Source of the DNA: RYN-230 sp963837515
GTDB taxonomy: Bacteria > Actinomycetota > Actinomycetes > Streptosporangiales > Streptosporangiaceae
Length of the DNA: 64,000 nucleotides
Direction: 5' to 3'
Assembly (NCBI GenBank): GCA_963837515.1
Contig: CAWINT010000014.1
Span: 496,001 to 560,000 of the forward strand
The translations under genes were made by a program, and so were the position numbers. Shown piece by piece: positions 33,269 through 41,792 of the stretch. How positions within the stretch are numbered: the first letter of the stretch is position 1; each line of letters begins with the position of its first letter. The notes beneath the pieces were generated by a model, which had not been told where the DNA came from, made no database searches, and saw nothing but the letters and a program-made list of their open reading frames with translations.

Positions 33269-33324
33269 CCGGGCATGGTAAGCCGGCCCGTGCCACCGCA
33301 TCAGCCAGCCGTTATGGTGGCCGC

Positions 33325-34650
33325 ATGCCGGACCGCAAGGAGATCGTGCAGGTGGCAGGGCGCGAGCTGGCCGTTTCGAACCCGGGCAAGGTCTACTTCC
33401 CGCGCACCGGGCATACCAAGTCCGACCTGGTCCGGTACTACCTGGCCGTGGCCGAGGGGGCGCTGCGCGGCGTGGCCGGGCGGCCGGTGGTGCTCAAGCG
33501 GTTCGTCAACGGCGCCGAGGGCGAGGCCTTCTTCCAGAAGCGCGCCCCCCAGTCCCGGCCACCCTGGGTGGACACGGTCGAGCTGCGGTTCCCCTCCGGG
33601 CGCTCGGCGGTGGAGGTGGTGCCGCACGACGCCGCGGCGCTGGCCTGGATGGCCAACCTGGGCTGCATCGATCTGAACCCCCACCCGGTCCGCTCCGACG
33701 ACCTGGAGCACCCCGACGAACTGCGGGTCGACCTGGACCCGGTCCCCGGAGTGGAATGGCCGCAGATCCGCCAGGTGGCCCTGGTCGCCCGCGACGTGCT
33801 GGCCGAGTTCGGGCTGACCGGCTGGCCGAAGACATCCGGTTCGCGAGGCTTCCATGTCTACGCCCGGATCGAGCGGCGCTGGGACTTCAGCCAGGTCCGG
33901 CGGGCCGCGGTGGCGCTGGCCCGGGAGGTGGAGCGACGGGCGCCGGACCTGGCCACCGCAAAGTGGTGGAAAGAGGAACGCCACGGGGTGTTCATCGACT
34001 ACAACCAGAACGCCAAGGACCGGACGGTCGCCTCGGCGTACTCGGTGCGGCCCACCCCGGACGCCCGGGTCTCCACCCCGCTGGCCTGGGACGAGGTGCC
34101 GGATGTCCGCCCGGAGGCGTTCACCCTGGACACCGTGCCGCAGCGGCTGGCCCAGGCCGGTGACCCGTGGGCCGGCATGGACGACGCGGCCGGCTCGCTG
34201 CAGGCGCTGCTGGACCTGGCCGACCAGGACGAGGCCGCCGGGCTGCCCGACGCGCCGTGGCCGCCGCACTACGACAAGCAGTCCGGCGAGCCGCCGCGGG
34301 TGCAGCCGTCCAAGCGCCGGGCCGGGGCGGTGCCGCCGCCTGCGCCCGGCCAGCCGGCCGGCCCGACCGGCCGGCGCCGGTCCACGATGCCGCTCATCGA
34401 GATCGCCCGGGCGGCGAGCAAGGACGAAGCGATGGCCGGGCTGGACCGGTGGAAGGCACGCCACGCCGACGTGTGGCCTTACCTGGAGCCCGCCGACGTG
34501 CTGGTGGACTCGATGCGGGGACGCAGCTCCACCTGGACCCGGATCAGGCTGAACCTGCGGCACGTGCCTGAGGACCGGCGCCCGGCCCAGGAGGAACTGG
34601 AAGTGGACTACAACCCCTGGGTCCGCGGCGCTGACCGGCAGCCGGGTTAG
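33325..34650 (+). CDS. LigD-type primase-polymerase domain protein
   Basis: About 441 residues. The archaeo-eukaryotic primase fold of bacterial NHEJ polymerase (PolDom) is evident: ELAVSNPGKVYFPRTGHTKS, the VLKRFVNGAEGEAFFQKRAP stretch, the catalytic DELRVDLDPVPG with its Asp-x-Asp, SGSRGFHVYARI, and VFIDYNQNAKDRTVASAYSV. It has no ligase or nuclease domain, as in stand-alone actinobacterial homologs. About 100 C-terminal residues (MPLIEIARAASKDEAMAGLD onward) extend beyond the core. The ATG has GGTGG four bases upstream; it is 56 bp from the divergent phosphodiesterase. It may extend or fill DNA ends in repair; no Ku gene is near. Confidence 0.9.
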   Translation: MPDRKEIVQVAGRELAVSNPGKVYFPRTGHTKSDLVRYYLAVAEGALRGVAGRPVVLKRFVNGAEGEAFFQKRAPQSRPPWVDTVELRFPSGRSAVEVVPHDAAALAWMANLGCIDLNPHPVRSDDLEHPDELRVDLDPVPGVEWPQIRQVALVARDVLAEFGLTGWPKTSGSRGFHVYARIERRWDFSQVRRAAVALAREVERRAPDLATAKWWKEERHGVFIDYNQNAKDRTVASAYSVRPTPDARVSTPLAWDEVPDVRPEAFTLDTVPQRLAQAGDPWAGMDDAAGSLQALLDLADQDEAAGLPDAPWPPHYDKQSGEPPRVQPSKRRAGAVPPPAPGQPAGPTGRRRSTMPLIEIARAASKDEAMAGLDRWKARHADVWPYLEPADVLVDSMRGRSSTWTRIRLNLRHVPEDRRPAQEELEVDYNPWVRGADRQPG

Positions 34651-35546
34651 CCCGCCGGCGGCGCGAACCAGGATTGGCCCGGGGCGAACAGGTACCGGTC
34701 CGCGATGTGGTTGAGCACCCGGCGGGCCTGCCGGAAGCTCCCGGCCACCTCGGCGACGACATCTAGCCGGGCGGTGCGTACCGGCGCCAGCCCGCACGCC
34801 GCGCGGTACCAGCGCGCGCCGAGCTCCTCCAGCAGTTCGATGGCCGGGACCGTGGCCAGCTGCGCCTGCTGCGCGGCGGGCACCCGGGCGGCGCGCAGCA
34901 GCCCCGCTACCCGGGCCGGGCCGATGCCGTACAGCGTCGCGTAGTCGGGGAACACCCCGGCCAGGAACAGCGACACGTCGCCGAGCCGGCGGTACACGCC
35001 GGGCCGCTCCGCTTCCGGCACGCCGTCTAGCAGCCCGGCCAGGCGCACCGGGTCCAGCTCGCTGAACCGCCGGGTGCGCATCCGGCCGCCACCGCCGCGG
35101 ATCCGGTAGCGCCCGCTGGCCACGCGGGTGAACGAGGCGAGCAGTTCGGCCAGGAACAGCCGCCGGGCCGGGGAGCCGAGAAACTCGTGCAGCGCCGGGG
35201 CGTCGAACAGCGGCACCCGTTGCCGCGGCCCGGTCCGTTCCGCCACGTGACCCAGGGAGGCCAGTTCGGCGGCGGAGCGGTGGACCGCGACGGCGAAGGT
35301 CAGGAAGGGTGACACCGGGAGGGCCGCTCCGGGCCCGGGACGTGAGCCGTGCTCCGCCCAGCCGAAGACCGCCTCGAACACCCGCTGGTCGTCAAGCAGG
35401 CCGGGGATGTGCTCCGGGTGGCCGCGCAGCCAGCCCGGGCCGGCTCCGGCGGGCGCCGCACCCCCGGGCGCGGCCGCCGCGAGCAGCTTCAGATCGGTGT
35501 CGGTGAGGTGGGCTGCGTACTCCTGGCCGGCAACTGCACCATCCAT
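34647..35546 (-). CDS. Conserved-looking protein of unknown function
   Basis: 299 residues, no signal peptide or membrane helix, acidic-to-neutral and mostly helical by composition. Distinct segments are HPEHIPGLLDDQRVFEAVFG, SPFLTFAVAVHRSAAELASL, GSPARRLFLAELLASFTRVA, RMRTRRFSELDPVRLAGLLD and the C-terminal ARRVLNHIADRYLFAPGQ. I do not recognise the family. Its stop overlaps the primase-polymerase stop by four bases tail to tail. The 236 bp between it and the GNAT gene hold no other gene I can support. Confidence 0.75.
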   Translation of the reverse strand: MDGAVAGQEYAAHLTDTDLKLLAAAAPGGAAPAGAGPGWLRGHPEHIPGLLDDQRVFEAVFGWAEHGSRPGPGAALPVSPFLTFAVAVHRSAAELASLGHVAERTGPRQRVPLFDAPALHEFLGSPARRLFLAELLASFTRVASGRYRIRGGGGRMRTRRFSELDPVRLAGLLDGVPEAERPGVYRRLGDVSLFLAGVFPDYATLYGIGPARVAGLLRAARVPAAQQAQLATVPAIELLEELGARWYRAACGLAPVRTARLDVVAEVAGSFRQARRVLNHIADRYLFAPGQSWFAPPAG

Positions 35547-35782
35547 GTCATCACGTTACTCCGGGCACCGGCCGCAGGCGATGACCACCGACCGCGCTAT
35601 CCCAGCACGGCACGGTGACGGCCGCTGGTCCCACGGCGCCTCAACGGCTTGCGGCGGCCGGCCCGGGACGCTACGCTGCCGGCCCGTGACCGTCCATGCG
35701 GCGGAGGCGGGGACGAAGACGCGGACGAGAGAGCCCACCGGGGAGGGGCTGGCCGCCCGCCTCAGCCAGGCCGGGAGCCCTC

Positions 35783-36334
35783 ATGAGTGAACCCGCCCCA
35801 GGCTTGGCCCCGCCGACCGCCCAGGTCCGGCTGTCGTTCCTCGCGGCGATGGACGAGTTCCGGGCCGAGGGGCGCGGCGCCTGGGCCGACGACACCATGC
35901 TGGGGCGGGAGATCCGTGAGTTCGGCGTGGCCTGGCACGACCCGGCCGCCTTCCAGGAGTACGTCGGCTACCTGCGGGCGCAGGCCAAAGAGGACAGCCC
36001 GCGGCGGCCCGGGCACGTCCCGGCCACGACGCTGTGGTGGGTGGCCGGGGACGAATTCCTGGGGCGGCTGGCCATCCGGCACCGGCTCACCCCACGGCTG
36101 CTGGACCTGGGCGGTCACATCGGCTACGACGTCAAGCCGTCCACCCGGCGCCGTGGGCACGCCACTGCGATGCTGGCCGCGGCGCTGCCAGTGGCCCGCG
36201 CGCTGGGCATCGACCCGGCCCTGGTCACCTGCGACGCGGCCAACCTGGGCTCGCGGCGGGTCATCGAGGCCAACGGAGGCCTGCTGGAGGATCGGCGCGG
36301 CCGCGAGCTCCGGTTCTGGGTGGCAACGCGCTGA
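35783..36334 (+). CDS. GNAT-family N-acetyltransferase
   Basis: 183 residues, cytosolic acetyl-CoA-dependent transferase. The acetyl-CoA loop is GGHIGYDVKPSTRRRGHATA (residues about 111-130) followed by MLAAALPVARALGIDPALVT and CDAANLGSRRVIEANGGLLE, typical of the GNAT C-terminal half. The ATG has GGGAG five bases upstream; the in-frame extension back to 35696 is Arg-rich and non-homologous. Substrate unknown. It stands alone, convergent with the LLM gene 18 bp away. Confidence 0.9.
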   Translation: MSEPAPGLAPPTAQVRLSFLAAMDEFRAEGRGAWADDTMLGREIREFGVAWHDPAAFQEYVGYLRAQAKEDSPRRPGHVPATTLWWVAGDEFLGRLAIRHRLTPRLLDLGGHIGYDVKPSTRRRGHATAMLAAALPVARALGIDPALVTCDAANLGSRRVIEANGGLLEDRRGRELRFWVATR

Positions 36335-36352
36335 CCGGCCGCCGCGTGGCGC

Positions 36353-37285
36353 TCAGCGCACCTGCGGCAGCACCTCGGCGGCGAGCAGCTCCAGCTGGTC
36401 CAGGTCGTGCAGGTCCAGCACCTGCAGGTACATCCGGGACGCGCCCAGCGCGGCGAACCGGCCGACCTGGTCCACGACCTCGGCCGGGCTGCCGGTCAGG
36501 CCCCGGGAGCGCAGCCCGGCGGGGTCCCAGCCGACGGCCTCGGCCCGGCGCCGCACCTCGGCGTCGTCCCGCCCGCAGATGACGGTGTGGGCCGCCGAAT
36601 AGACCAGGGAGCCGGGATCGCGCCCGGCCGCCCGGCACGCCTTGCGGACCCGGTCGAACGCGGCCCCGGTGTCCTCGACGCTGACGAACGGCACGTTGTA
36701 CTCGGCGGCGTACCGGGCCGTCAGCCGTGGCGTCCGGGCCTTCCCGGTGCCGCCGATGAGTATCGGCGGGTGCGGCCGCTGCACCGGCTTGGGCAGCCCG
36801 GGCGAGTCGCTCACCTGGTAGTACCGCCCGGTGAAGGAGAACGGCTTGTCCGGCGGGGCCGCCCACAGGCCGGTGATGATGGCCAGCTGCTCCTCCAGCA
36901 TGCCGAACCGCTCGGCGGTGGGCGGGAACGGCAGCCCGTACGCGGCGTGCTCCGCGTCGAACCAGCCGGTGCCCAGGCCCAGCTCGACCCGGCCACCGCT
37001 CATCTGGTCCACCTGGGCCACGGAGATGGCCAGCGGCCCCGGGTAGCGGAACGTGACCGGGCTCATCAGCGTGCCCAGCCGGATCCTGGACGTCTGGACG
37101 GCCAGCCCGGCCAGCGTCACCCAGGCGTCGGTCGGCCCGGGCAGCCCGCTGCCGTCGCCCATCTTGAGGTAATGGTCGGAGCGGAAGAACGCGTCGAAGC
37201 CGAGCTCCTCGGTGGCCCGCGCGACGGCCAGCAGCCGGCCGTAATCGGCCCCCTGCTGCGGCTCGGTGAAGATCCTCAGGTCCAT
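36353..37285 (-). CDS. LLM-class F420-dependent oxidoreductase (TIGR03560-like)
   Basis: Luciferase-like TIM-barrel enzyme of 310 residues. Typical parts: MDLRIFTEPQQGADYGRLLA, LGFDAFFRSDHYLKMGD, SRIRLGTLMSPVTFRYPGPL, SGGRVELGLGTGWFDAEHAA, RPHPPILIGGTGKARTPRLT. These are the cofactor-binding segments of F420-dependent LLM proteins. The ATG at 37285 has AAGGA about eight bases upstream; upstream Mets (37300) lack one. Substrate unknown. It and the TIGR03668-type protein imply the organism makes F420. Confidence 0.92.
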   Translation of the reverse strand: MDLRIFTEPQQGADYGRLLAVARATEELGFDAFFRSDHYLKMGDGSGLPGPTDAWVTLAGLAVQTSRIRLGTLMSPVTFRYPGPLAISVAQVDQMSGGRVELGLGTGWFDAEHAAYGLPFPPTAERFGMLEEQLAIITGLWAAPPDKPFSFTGRYYQVSDSPGLPKPVQRPHPPILIGGTGKARTPRLTARYAAEYNVPFVSVEDTGAAFDRVRKACRAAGRDPGSLVYSAAHTVICGRDDAEVRRRAEAVGWDPAGLRSRGLTGSPAEVVDQVGRFAALGASRMYLQVLDLHDLDQLELLAAEVLPQVR

Positions 37286-37432
37286 GGCTCCATCCTTCAT
37301 GCTGATGGCGGTCAACCCCGCACCGGGTTCCCTCGTACTTGGCAGGCGACCGCGGCGAAGCTGGCCCCGGCGGGGGACGCCGGGCCCGGCCCGCCGCCCA
37401 GCCGGGCCGGGCCGCCCTGGAGCGCTCCGGGC

Positions 37433-38818
37433 TCAGTCCCGGGTCAGCACGGCCAGGCACTCCACGTGGTGGGTCATCGGGAACGCGTCGAAGGCGCGCA
37501 GCGGCCCCAGCTCCCAGCCGGCCGCCCGGAACTCGGCGATGTCCCGGGCCAGGGTGGCCGGGTCGCAGGAGACGTAGCCGACCCGGCGCAGCGCGGTGCC
37601 CGGCGCCAGCAGCCGGCCCAGCACCGGGCGGGCCGCCCCGGCGCGGGGCGGGTCGAGCACGGCCAGGCTGGCCCGGGCCCAGTCGGCGCGGTCCAGCACG
37701 GCCGCCACATCACCGCGGTGCACCCGCGCCCAGGGGGTCGCCCGCAGGTTGCGCCGCGCATCCCGGACGGCCGCCGGATCCGCCTCAGCGCCGATCACCG
37801 CGCCCGCCGGGCCGACCGCCCCGGCCAGCAGGCCGGTGAACAGCCCGGCCCCGCAGTACAGGTCGAGCGCCACCTCGCCGGGCTGCGGCTGCAGCGCGTC
37901 GCGGACCGCCCCGGTCAGGACGTCCGCGGCGGCCGGGTGCACCTGCCAGAACACCTCCGCGCCGACCCGCCAGCTCCGGCCGGCCGCCTGCTGGTGCAGG
38001 TACGGGCGGCCGCGCAGCGCGGTGAGCCCGCCGCGCCCGGCGACCAGCACCGGCCCCTCCACCTGCTCCGCCCATCCGGCATAACGGCCGCCCCGGCCGG
38101 GCTGCCCCGCCCCGTCCGGGGCGGCGGCCGGCCGGCGCCGGGGCGCCCTGCCCGCCGTGATGACGGTCGCGATCTCGCCGGTGGGCGGGGACGTCACCGC
38201 CTGCACGGACTCGGCCCCCGGCCAGCGCCCGCGGGTCAGCCCGGCCGCGTTCACCAGCGGGTGCGCGATGGGGCAGTCACCGATGTCCAGCACCTCGTGG
38301 GACCGGTGCTTGCGCAGCCCGGCGACGCCGTCCGGGCGGACCGCGAACCGGACCCGGGTGCGCCAGCCCAGCCCGTCGCCGTCGCCGGGCATCGGCTCCA
38401 CGGTCACCTCGCGGTCCAGGCCGGCGATGCGCCGCAACTGCTGGCTGATGACCGCGGCCTTCAGCCGGCGTTGCGCAGGCAGGCTGGCGTGCTGCCAGTC
38501 ACAGCCGCCGCAGCCGCCCGGCCGCGCGTGCGGGCACGGCGGGTCCACCCGGTCCGCGGACGGCTCCAGCACGGAGGTAGCCTCTGCCCGGGCGAACCGG
38601 GCGGTGACTTCGGTCACGGTGACCAGGACCCGCTCACCGGGCAGCGCGTGCCGGACCAGGACGACCCGCCCGCCCGGTTCGCGGGCCACGCACCAGCCGC
38701 CCTGCGCGACGTCCTCCACGGTGAGCTCGAGCAGGTCACCGGGGCCGCCGCCGTCCGAGTGGGCGGTGCCGTCCGCCGCGGCGGCCGTCGCGCCGGGCGG
38801 CTTCCGGGCCTGTGTCAC
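37433..38818 (-). CDS. TrmA/RlmD-family class I SAM-dependent RNA m5U methyltransferase
   Basis: About 461 residues. N-terminal TRAM domain (LELTVEDVAQGGWCVAREPG), then the [4Fe-4S] Cys cluster CPHARPGGCGGCDWQH, SAM motif VALDLYCGAGLFTGLLAGAV, LAVLDPPRAGAARPV, and the catalytic Cys in GYVSCDPATLARDI. The C-terminal MTHHVECLAVLTRD is the family ending. The GTG at 38818 has GGAG four bases upstream. It methylates uridine C5 in rRNA or tRNA; which one cannot be told by sight. It is divergent from the trkA pair, an association seen in mycobacteria (Rv2689c beside ceoBC). Confidence 0.93.
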   Translation of the reverse strand: MTQARKPPGATAAAADGTAHSDGGGPGDLLELTVEDVAQGGWCVAREPGGRVVLVRHALPGERVLVTVTEVTARFARAEATSVLEPSADRVDPPCPHARPGGCGGCDWQHASLPAQRRLKAAVISQQLRRIAGLDREVTVEPMPGDGDGLGWRTRVRFAVRPDGVAGLRKHRSHEVLDIGDCPIAHPLVNAAGLTRGRWPGAESVQAVTSPPTGEIATVITAGRAPRRRPAAAPDGAGQPGRGGRYAGWAEQVEGPVLVAGRGGLTALRGRPYLHQQAAGRSWRVGAEVFWQVHPAAADVLTGAVRDALQPQPGEVALDLYCGAGLFTGLLAGAVGPAGAVIGAEADPAAVRDARRNLRATPWARVHRGDVAAVLDRADWARASLAVLDPPRAGAARPVLGRLLAPGTALRRVGYVSCDPATLARDIAEFRAAGWELGPLRAFDAFPMTHHVECLAVLTRD

Positions 38819-38964
38819 GGTGCTCCTCACGTTCAGCCGGGTCGGGTATCCTGGCCGGCCGTCTCATCGTGCGCGGACAGGGAATACCGTTGGCGGGCAC
38901 TGTGAGCGTCACCGCAAGCGGCTCAGCCCCGCGCGGGCCGGGAAAATCGGCTCCCACGCGGGCG

Positions 38965-38988
38965 GCTGCGGCCGGTGACGGCCGCAGC
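38965..38988. other. Stem-loop in the trkA leader
   Basis: Perfect 9-bp stem GCTGCGGCC/GGCCGCAGC around GGTGAC, about 50 bp before the trkA start, in the 221-bp divergent region 38819-39039. I see no convincing c-di-AMP riboswitch there. Role unknown. Confidence 0.5.
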
Positions 38989-39039
38989 GGCAGGACGACG
39001 CGGATTGCTGGAAGCACTGTACTCACGCAAGGGGCGACC

Positions 39040-39727
39040 GTGCACATTGTGATCATGGGATGCGGGCGGGTCGGGTTCGACCCTGGCGCACATCCTGGAA
39101 GACCAGGGCCACTCGGTGGCGGTCATCGACCAGGATCCGAACGCGTTCCGCAAGCTCGGGTCGCCGTTCAAGGGCAAGAAAGTGACCGGGGTAGGGTTCG
39201 ATCAGGACGTGCTCATCGAGGCCGGGATCGAGCAGGCGGACGCCTTCGCCGCGGTGAGCAGCGGGGACAATTCCAACGTGATCGCGGCCCGGGTGGCCCG
39301 GGAGTCCTTCGGGGTGAAACGGGTGGCGGCCCGGATCTACGACCCGCGGCGCGCTGAGGTCTACCAGCGGCTCGGCATACCCACGGTGGCGACGGTCCGG
39401 TGGACGGCCGACCAGATGCTGCGCCGGCTGCTCCCGGAGGGCAGCGAGCCGCTGTGGCGTGACCCGACCGGCGCGGTGGTGCTGGCCGAGGTCGCCTACG
39501 GGCCGGACTGGGTCGGGGAGAAGACCTCGGCCATGGAGGAGGCCTCCCGGGCCCGGGTGGCGTTCCTGACCCGGCTCGGCGAGGTGGTCATGCCCGCGCC
39601 CGGCACGGTGCTGCAAGAAGGCGACGTGCTGCATGTGATCGCGCTGGAAGGCGACCTGGAGCGCATCGCGGCCGCGCTGGCCAGCCGCGCCCCGGGCGGC
39701 AAGGCACCAGGAAAGGGAGGCCACTGA
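39040..39727 (+). pseudogene. ceoB: TrkA/CeoB potassium-uptake regulatory protein, with a one-base frameshift
   Basis: RCK protein that binds NAD(H) and gates a potassium channel. The first residues HIVIMGCGRVG are in one frame; after an extra T at 39076/39077 the rest (STLAHILEDQGHSVAVIDQD, VKRVAARIYDPRRAEVYQRL, GEVVMPAPGTVLQEGDVLHV) is in the next, to the stop at 39727. Without the extra base the protein is ~228 residues, normal for CeoB with RCK_N and RCK_C domains. GTG start with AAGGGG five to six bases upstream. The stop overlaps the second trkA start (TGATG). Loss of CeoB while CeoC is intact would be odd, so a sequence error is plausible. Confidence 0.87.
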
Positions 39728-40392
39728 TGCGGGTCGCAATCGCCGGTGCGGGCGCGGTGGGGCGGTCCATCGCCAGCGAGCTGCTGGACAACGGGCACGA
39801 GGTGCTGCTGATCGACAAGAACGCGCGATCGATCGCGGTGGACAGCGTGCCGCGGGCGGAGTGGCTGCTGGCCGACGCGTGCGAGATCGCCTCGCTCGAC
39901 GAGGCGTCGCTGGAGCGGTGCAACGTGGTGATCGCCGCGACCGGGGACGACAAGGCGAACCTGGTTGTGTCGCTGCTGGCCAAGACCGAGTACGGGGTAC
40001 CCCGGGTAGTGGCCCGGATCAACCACCCGAACAACGAGTGGCTGTTCAACGAGTCCTGGGGGGTGGACGTCGCGGTGTCCACGCCCCGGCTGCTGTCGGC
40101 CCTGGTGGAAGAGGCGGTCAGCGTCGGTGACCTGGTGCGGCTGATGACCTTCCGGCAGAGCGAGGCGAGCCTGGTCGAGCTGACCATGCCGGAGGACGCC
40201 CCGCTGGCCGGCCGGCGCATCGGGGACATCGAGTGGCCGGACGACACCGCCCTGGTCGCCATCCTGCGGGACGGCCGGGTGATCGTCCCGGCCCCGGATG
40301 ACCCGCTGGAGGCCGGTGATGAGCTGCTGTTCGTGACCAGCGAGGACGTCGAGGACGAACTGGCCACCCTCCTGGCCAGCACGCACCATTAG
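39727..40392 (+). CDS. ceoC: TrkA/CeoC potassium-uptake regulatory protein
   Basis: 221 residues with an RCK_N Rossmann fold (MRVAIAGAGAVGRSIASELL, VLLIDKN, NVVIAATGDDKANLVVSLLA) and RCK_C (LVELTMPEDAPLAGRRIGDI, PDDPLEAGDELLFVTSEDVE). Together with the preceding gene it forms the paired soluble regulator of Trk/Ktr-type potassium uptake; no membrane subunit is in the window. The start overlaps the upstream stop as TGATG, indicating coupled translation. The following 60 bp hold degenerate TTCCGGG units resembling the hairpin repeat at 7.8-8.2 kb. Confidence 0.95.
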   Translation: MRVAIAGAGAVGRSIASELLDNGHEVLLIDKNARSIAVDSVPRAEWLLADACEIASLDEASLERCNVVIAATGDDKANLVVSLLAKTEYGVPRVVARINHPNNEWLFNESWGVDVAVSTPRLLSALVEEAVSVGDLVRLMTFRQSEASLVELTMPEDAPLAGRRIGDIEWPDDTALVAILRDGRVIVPAPDDPLEAGDELLFVTSEDVEDELATLLASTHH

Positions 40393-40451
40393 TTCCGGGC
40401 GGACGACCCGTGGTTTCCGGGGGGACGGCCCCTAGCTTCCGGGCGCGGAAA

Positions 40452-41195
40452 TTACCGTATTTCGGTGATCTCGGGGCCGCGGTCGAACGGATTCGGCAGG
40501 TGGGCGAACCGTTCATCCGGGGTTCCCTGCTGCTCGGCCAGTTGCTCTTCCATGGCCTGGCGGGCCTGCTCGGGCAGCCGGATCTCCAGGAGGTCCCGGG
40601 GCGGCACCGGGTGCCCGCCGCGGACCACCACTAGCCCGGCGAACACCTCCTCCAGCGGCGCCGCGGCCGCCGGGTCCACCGCGGCCGGGCCGGTCAGCAC
40701 ACCGCGCAGGAACCAGCGTGGCCCGTCTACGCCGAGGAACCTGATCGGTTGCGGGCCGGACTGCCCCAGTGACGGCTCGCCGGGGACCCGGGCGCGCAGT
40801 TCGGCGCCGAACGGGCCCTCGGCTTCCTCGCTGGCCCCGCCGGCTTCGGCCACCGCGGCGGCGATCTCCTGGCGCACGTCGTCCCACAGGCCACCGGTCT
40901 TCGGCGCGGCGAACGCCTGCAACTGCAGTGAGCTGCCGCCGTGGATGATGGCGATGAGCGGCCCCTGGTCGTCGGAGATGTTGAGCTGGATCTCGAATCC
41001 CTCGCCGACCGGCACCTGGAGGCTGCCGAAGTCGATGCGCTCGGCGGCCGGGACGTCGTCCGCTTCGTCCCAGGGGCCGGACACGGACCCGGGCGCGGGC
41101 TCGTCCTCAGCGGTCCGGTCGTCCGCGCCCTCCAGCGCCTCATCCTCGATGGGTGCGGGATCGGCTGATTCCTCGCGGCGGCGCCGACGGAACAC
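40452..41195 (-). CDS. DUF3710 domain protein
   Basis: 247 residues, actinobacterial protein of unknown function usually next to dut (Rv2696c in M. tuberculosis). A charged N-terminal tail (MFRRRRREESADPAPIEDEA) precedes the conserved body: RIDFGSLQVPVGEGFEIQLN, AFAAPKTGGLWDDVRQEI, FLGVDGPRWFLRGVLTGPAA, VVVRGGHPVPPRDLLEIRLP. It lies 69 bp downstream of dut on the same strand. In M. tuberculosis two further genes (DUF3159 and an OB-fold protein) stand between this gene and ceoC; here they are absent. Confidence 0.93.
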   Translation of the reverse strand: MFRRRRREESADPAPIEDEALEGADDRTAEDEPAPGSVSGPWDEADDVPAAERIDFGSLQVPVGEGFEIQLNISDDQGPLIAIIHGGSSLQLQAFAAPKTGGLWDDVRQEIAAAVAEAGGASEEAEGPFGAELRARVPGEPSLGQSGPQPIRFLGVDGPRWFLRGVLTGPAAVDPAAAAPLEEVFAGLVVVRGGHPVPPRDLLEIRLPEQARQAMEEQLAEQQGTPDERFAHLPNPFDRGPEITEIR

Positions 41196-41264
41196 TTCCG
41201 TTCTCCCTTGGTCTTGTCGAACTCGGCCAGCCCTCGGCCGGGCAGTTACCCGCGCAGCGGCCAG

Positions 41265-41786
41265 CTAGTCGGCCGCCATCGCGCCGGCGTGGCCACCGGT
41301 GGAGCCGAAGCCGCCCTCACCTCGCGCCGAGCCGGGCAGGCGGTCCACCTCGTGGAAGACCGGCCGCGCCACGCGCTGGATGATGAGCTGCGCGATGCGG
41401 TCGCCGCGCTGGAACCGGACGGCCTGGGCCGGGTCGGTGTTCAGCAGGGTGACCCTGATCTCGCCACGGTACCCCGCATCGACGGTGCCGGGCGCATTGA
41501 CGATCGTGACGCCGTGCCGGGCGGCGAGCCCGGACCGCGGATGCACGAACGCCGCGTACCCGTCCGGCAGCGCGATCGCGATCCCGGTCGGCACCACGGC
41601 CCGCTGGCCCGGCGGGAGGTCCACGTCAGCGGCGGCGACCAGGTCGACGCCGGCGTCGCCGGGATGCGACCGGGCGGGCAGCGGCAGCCCCGGGTCAAGC
41701 CGCTTGATCAGCACGTCCGCCAGGTCGGTACCGGGGGTCACCGCGGGCACGGCCCGCTCCAGCCCTGCTGCTGCCTGTCCACCCAC
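41265..41786 (-). CDS. dut: dUTP diphosphatase
   Basis: Homotrimeric dUTPase, dUTP to dUMP plus PPi, preventing uracil incorporation. All five motifs are visible: GDAGVDLVAAADV, HPRSGLAARHG, NAPGTVDAGYRGEIRVTLLN with the catalytic Asp and uracil-stacking Tyr, RGDRIAQLIIQ, and the flexible RGEGGFGSTGGH tail. The C-terminal AMAAD is extra. 173 residues from GTG 41786 (AAGG five bases upstream); GTG 41714 would give a 149-residue protein, closer to the family average, so the first ~24 residues are doubtful. Six bp from the upstream AI-2E gene. Confidence 0.96.
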   Translation of the reverse strand: MGGQAAAGLERAVPAVTPGTDLADVLIKRLDPGLPLPARSHPGDAGVDLVAAADVDLPPGQRAVVPTGIAIALPDGYAAFVHPRSGLAARHGVTIVNAPGTVDAGYRGEIRVTLLNTDPAQAVRFQRGDRIAQLIIQRVARPVFHEVDRLPGSARGEGGFGSTGGHAGAMAAD

Positions 41787-41792
41787 GCGACC

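Noticed and set aside
38819..39039. c-di-AMP (ydaO-type) riboswitch before the trkA pair
   Set aside because: The region has a stem-loop and is a biologically plausible place, but I could not match the conserved riboswitch core.
24660..39080. Systematic insertion at every GTCGAC site
   Set aside because: Two frameshifts fall at GT(T)CGACC, but intact GTCGAC occurs elsewhere, for example near 8295, 32251, 33727 and 41643, so the error is not systematic.
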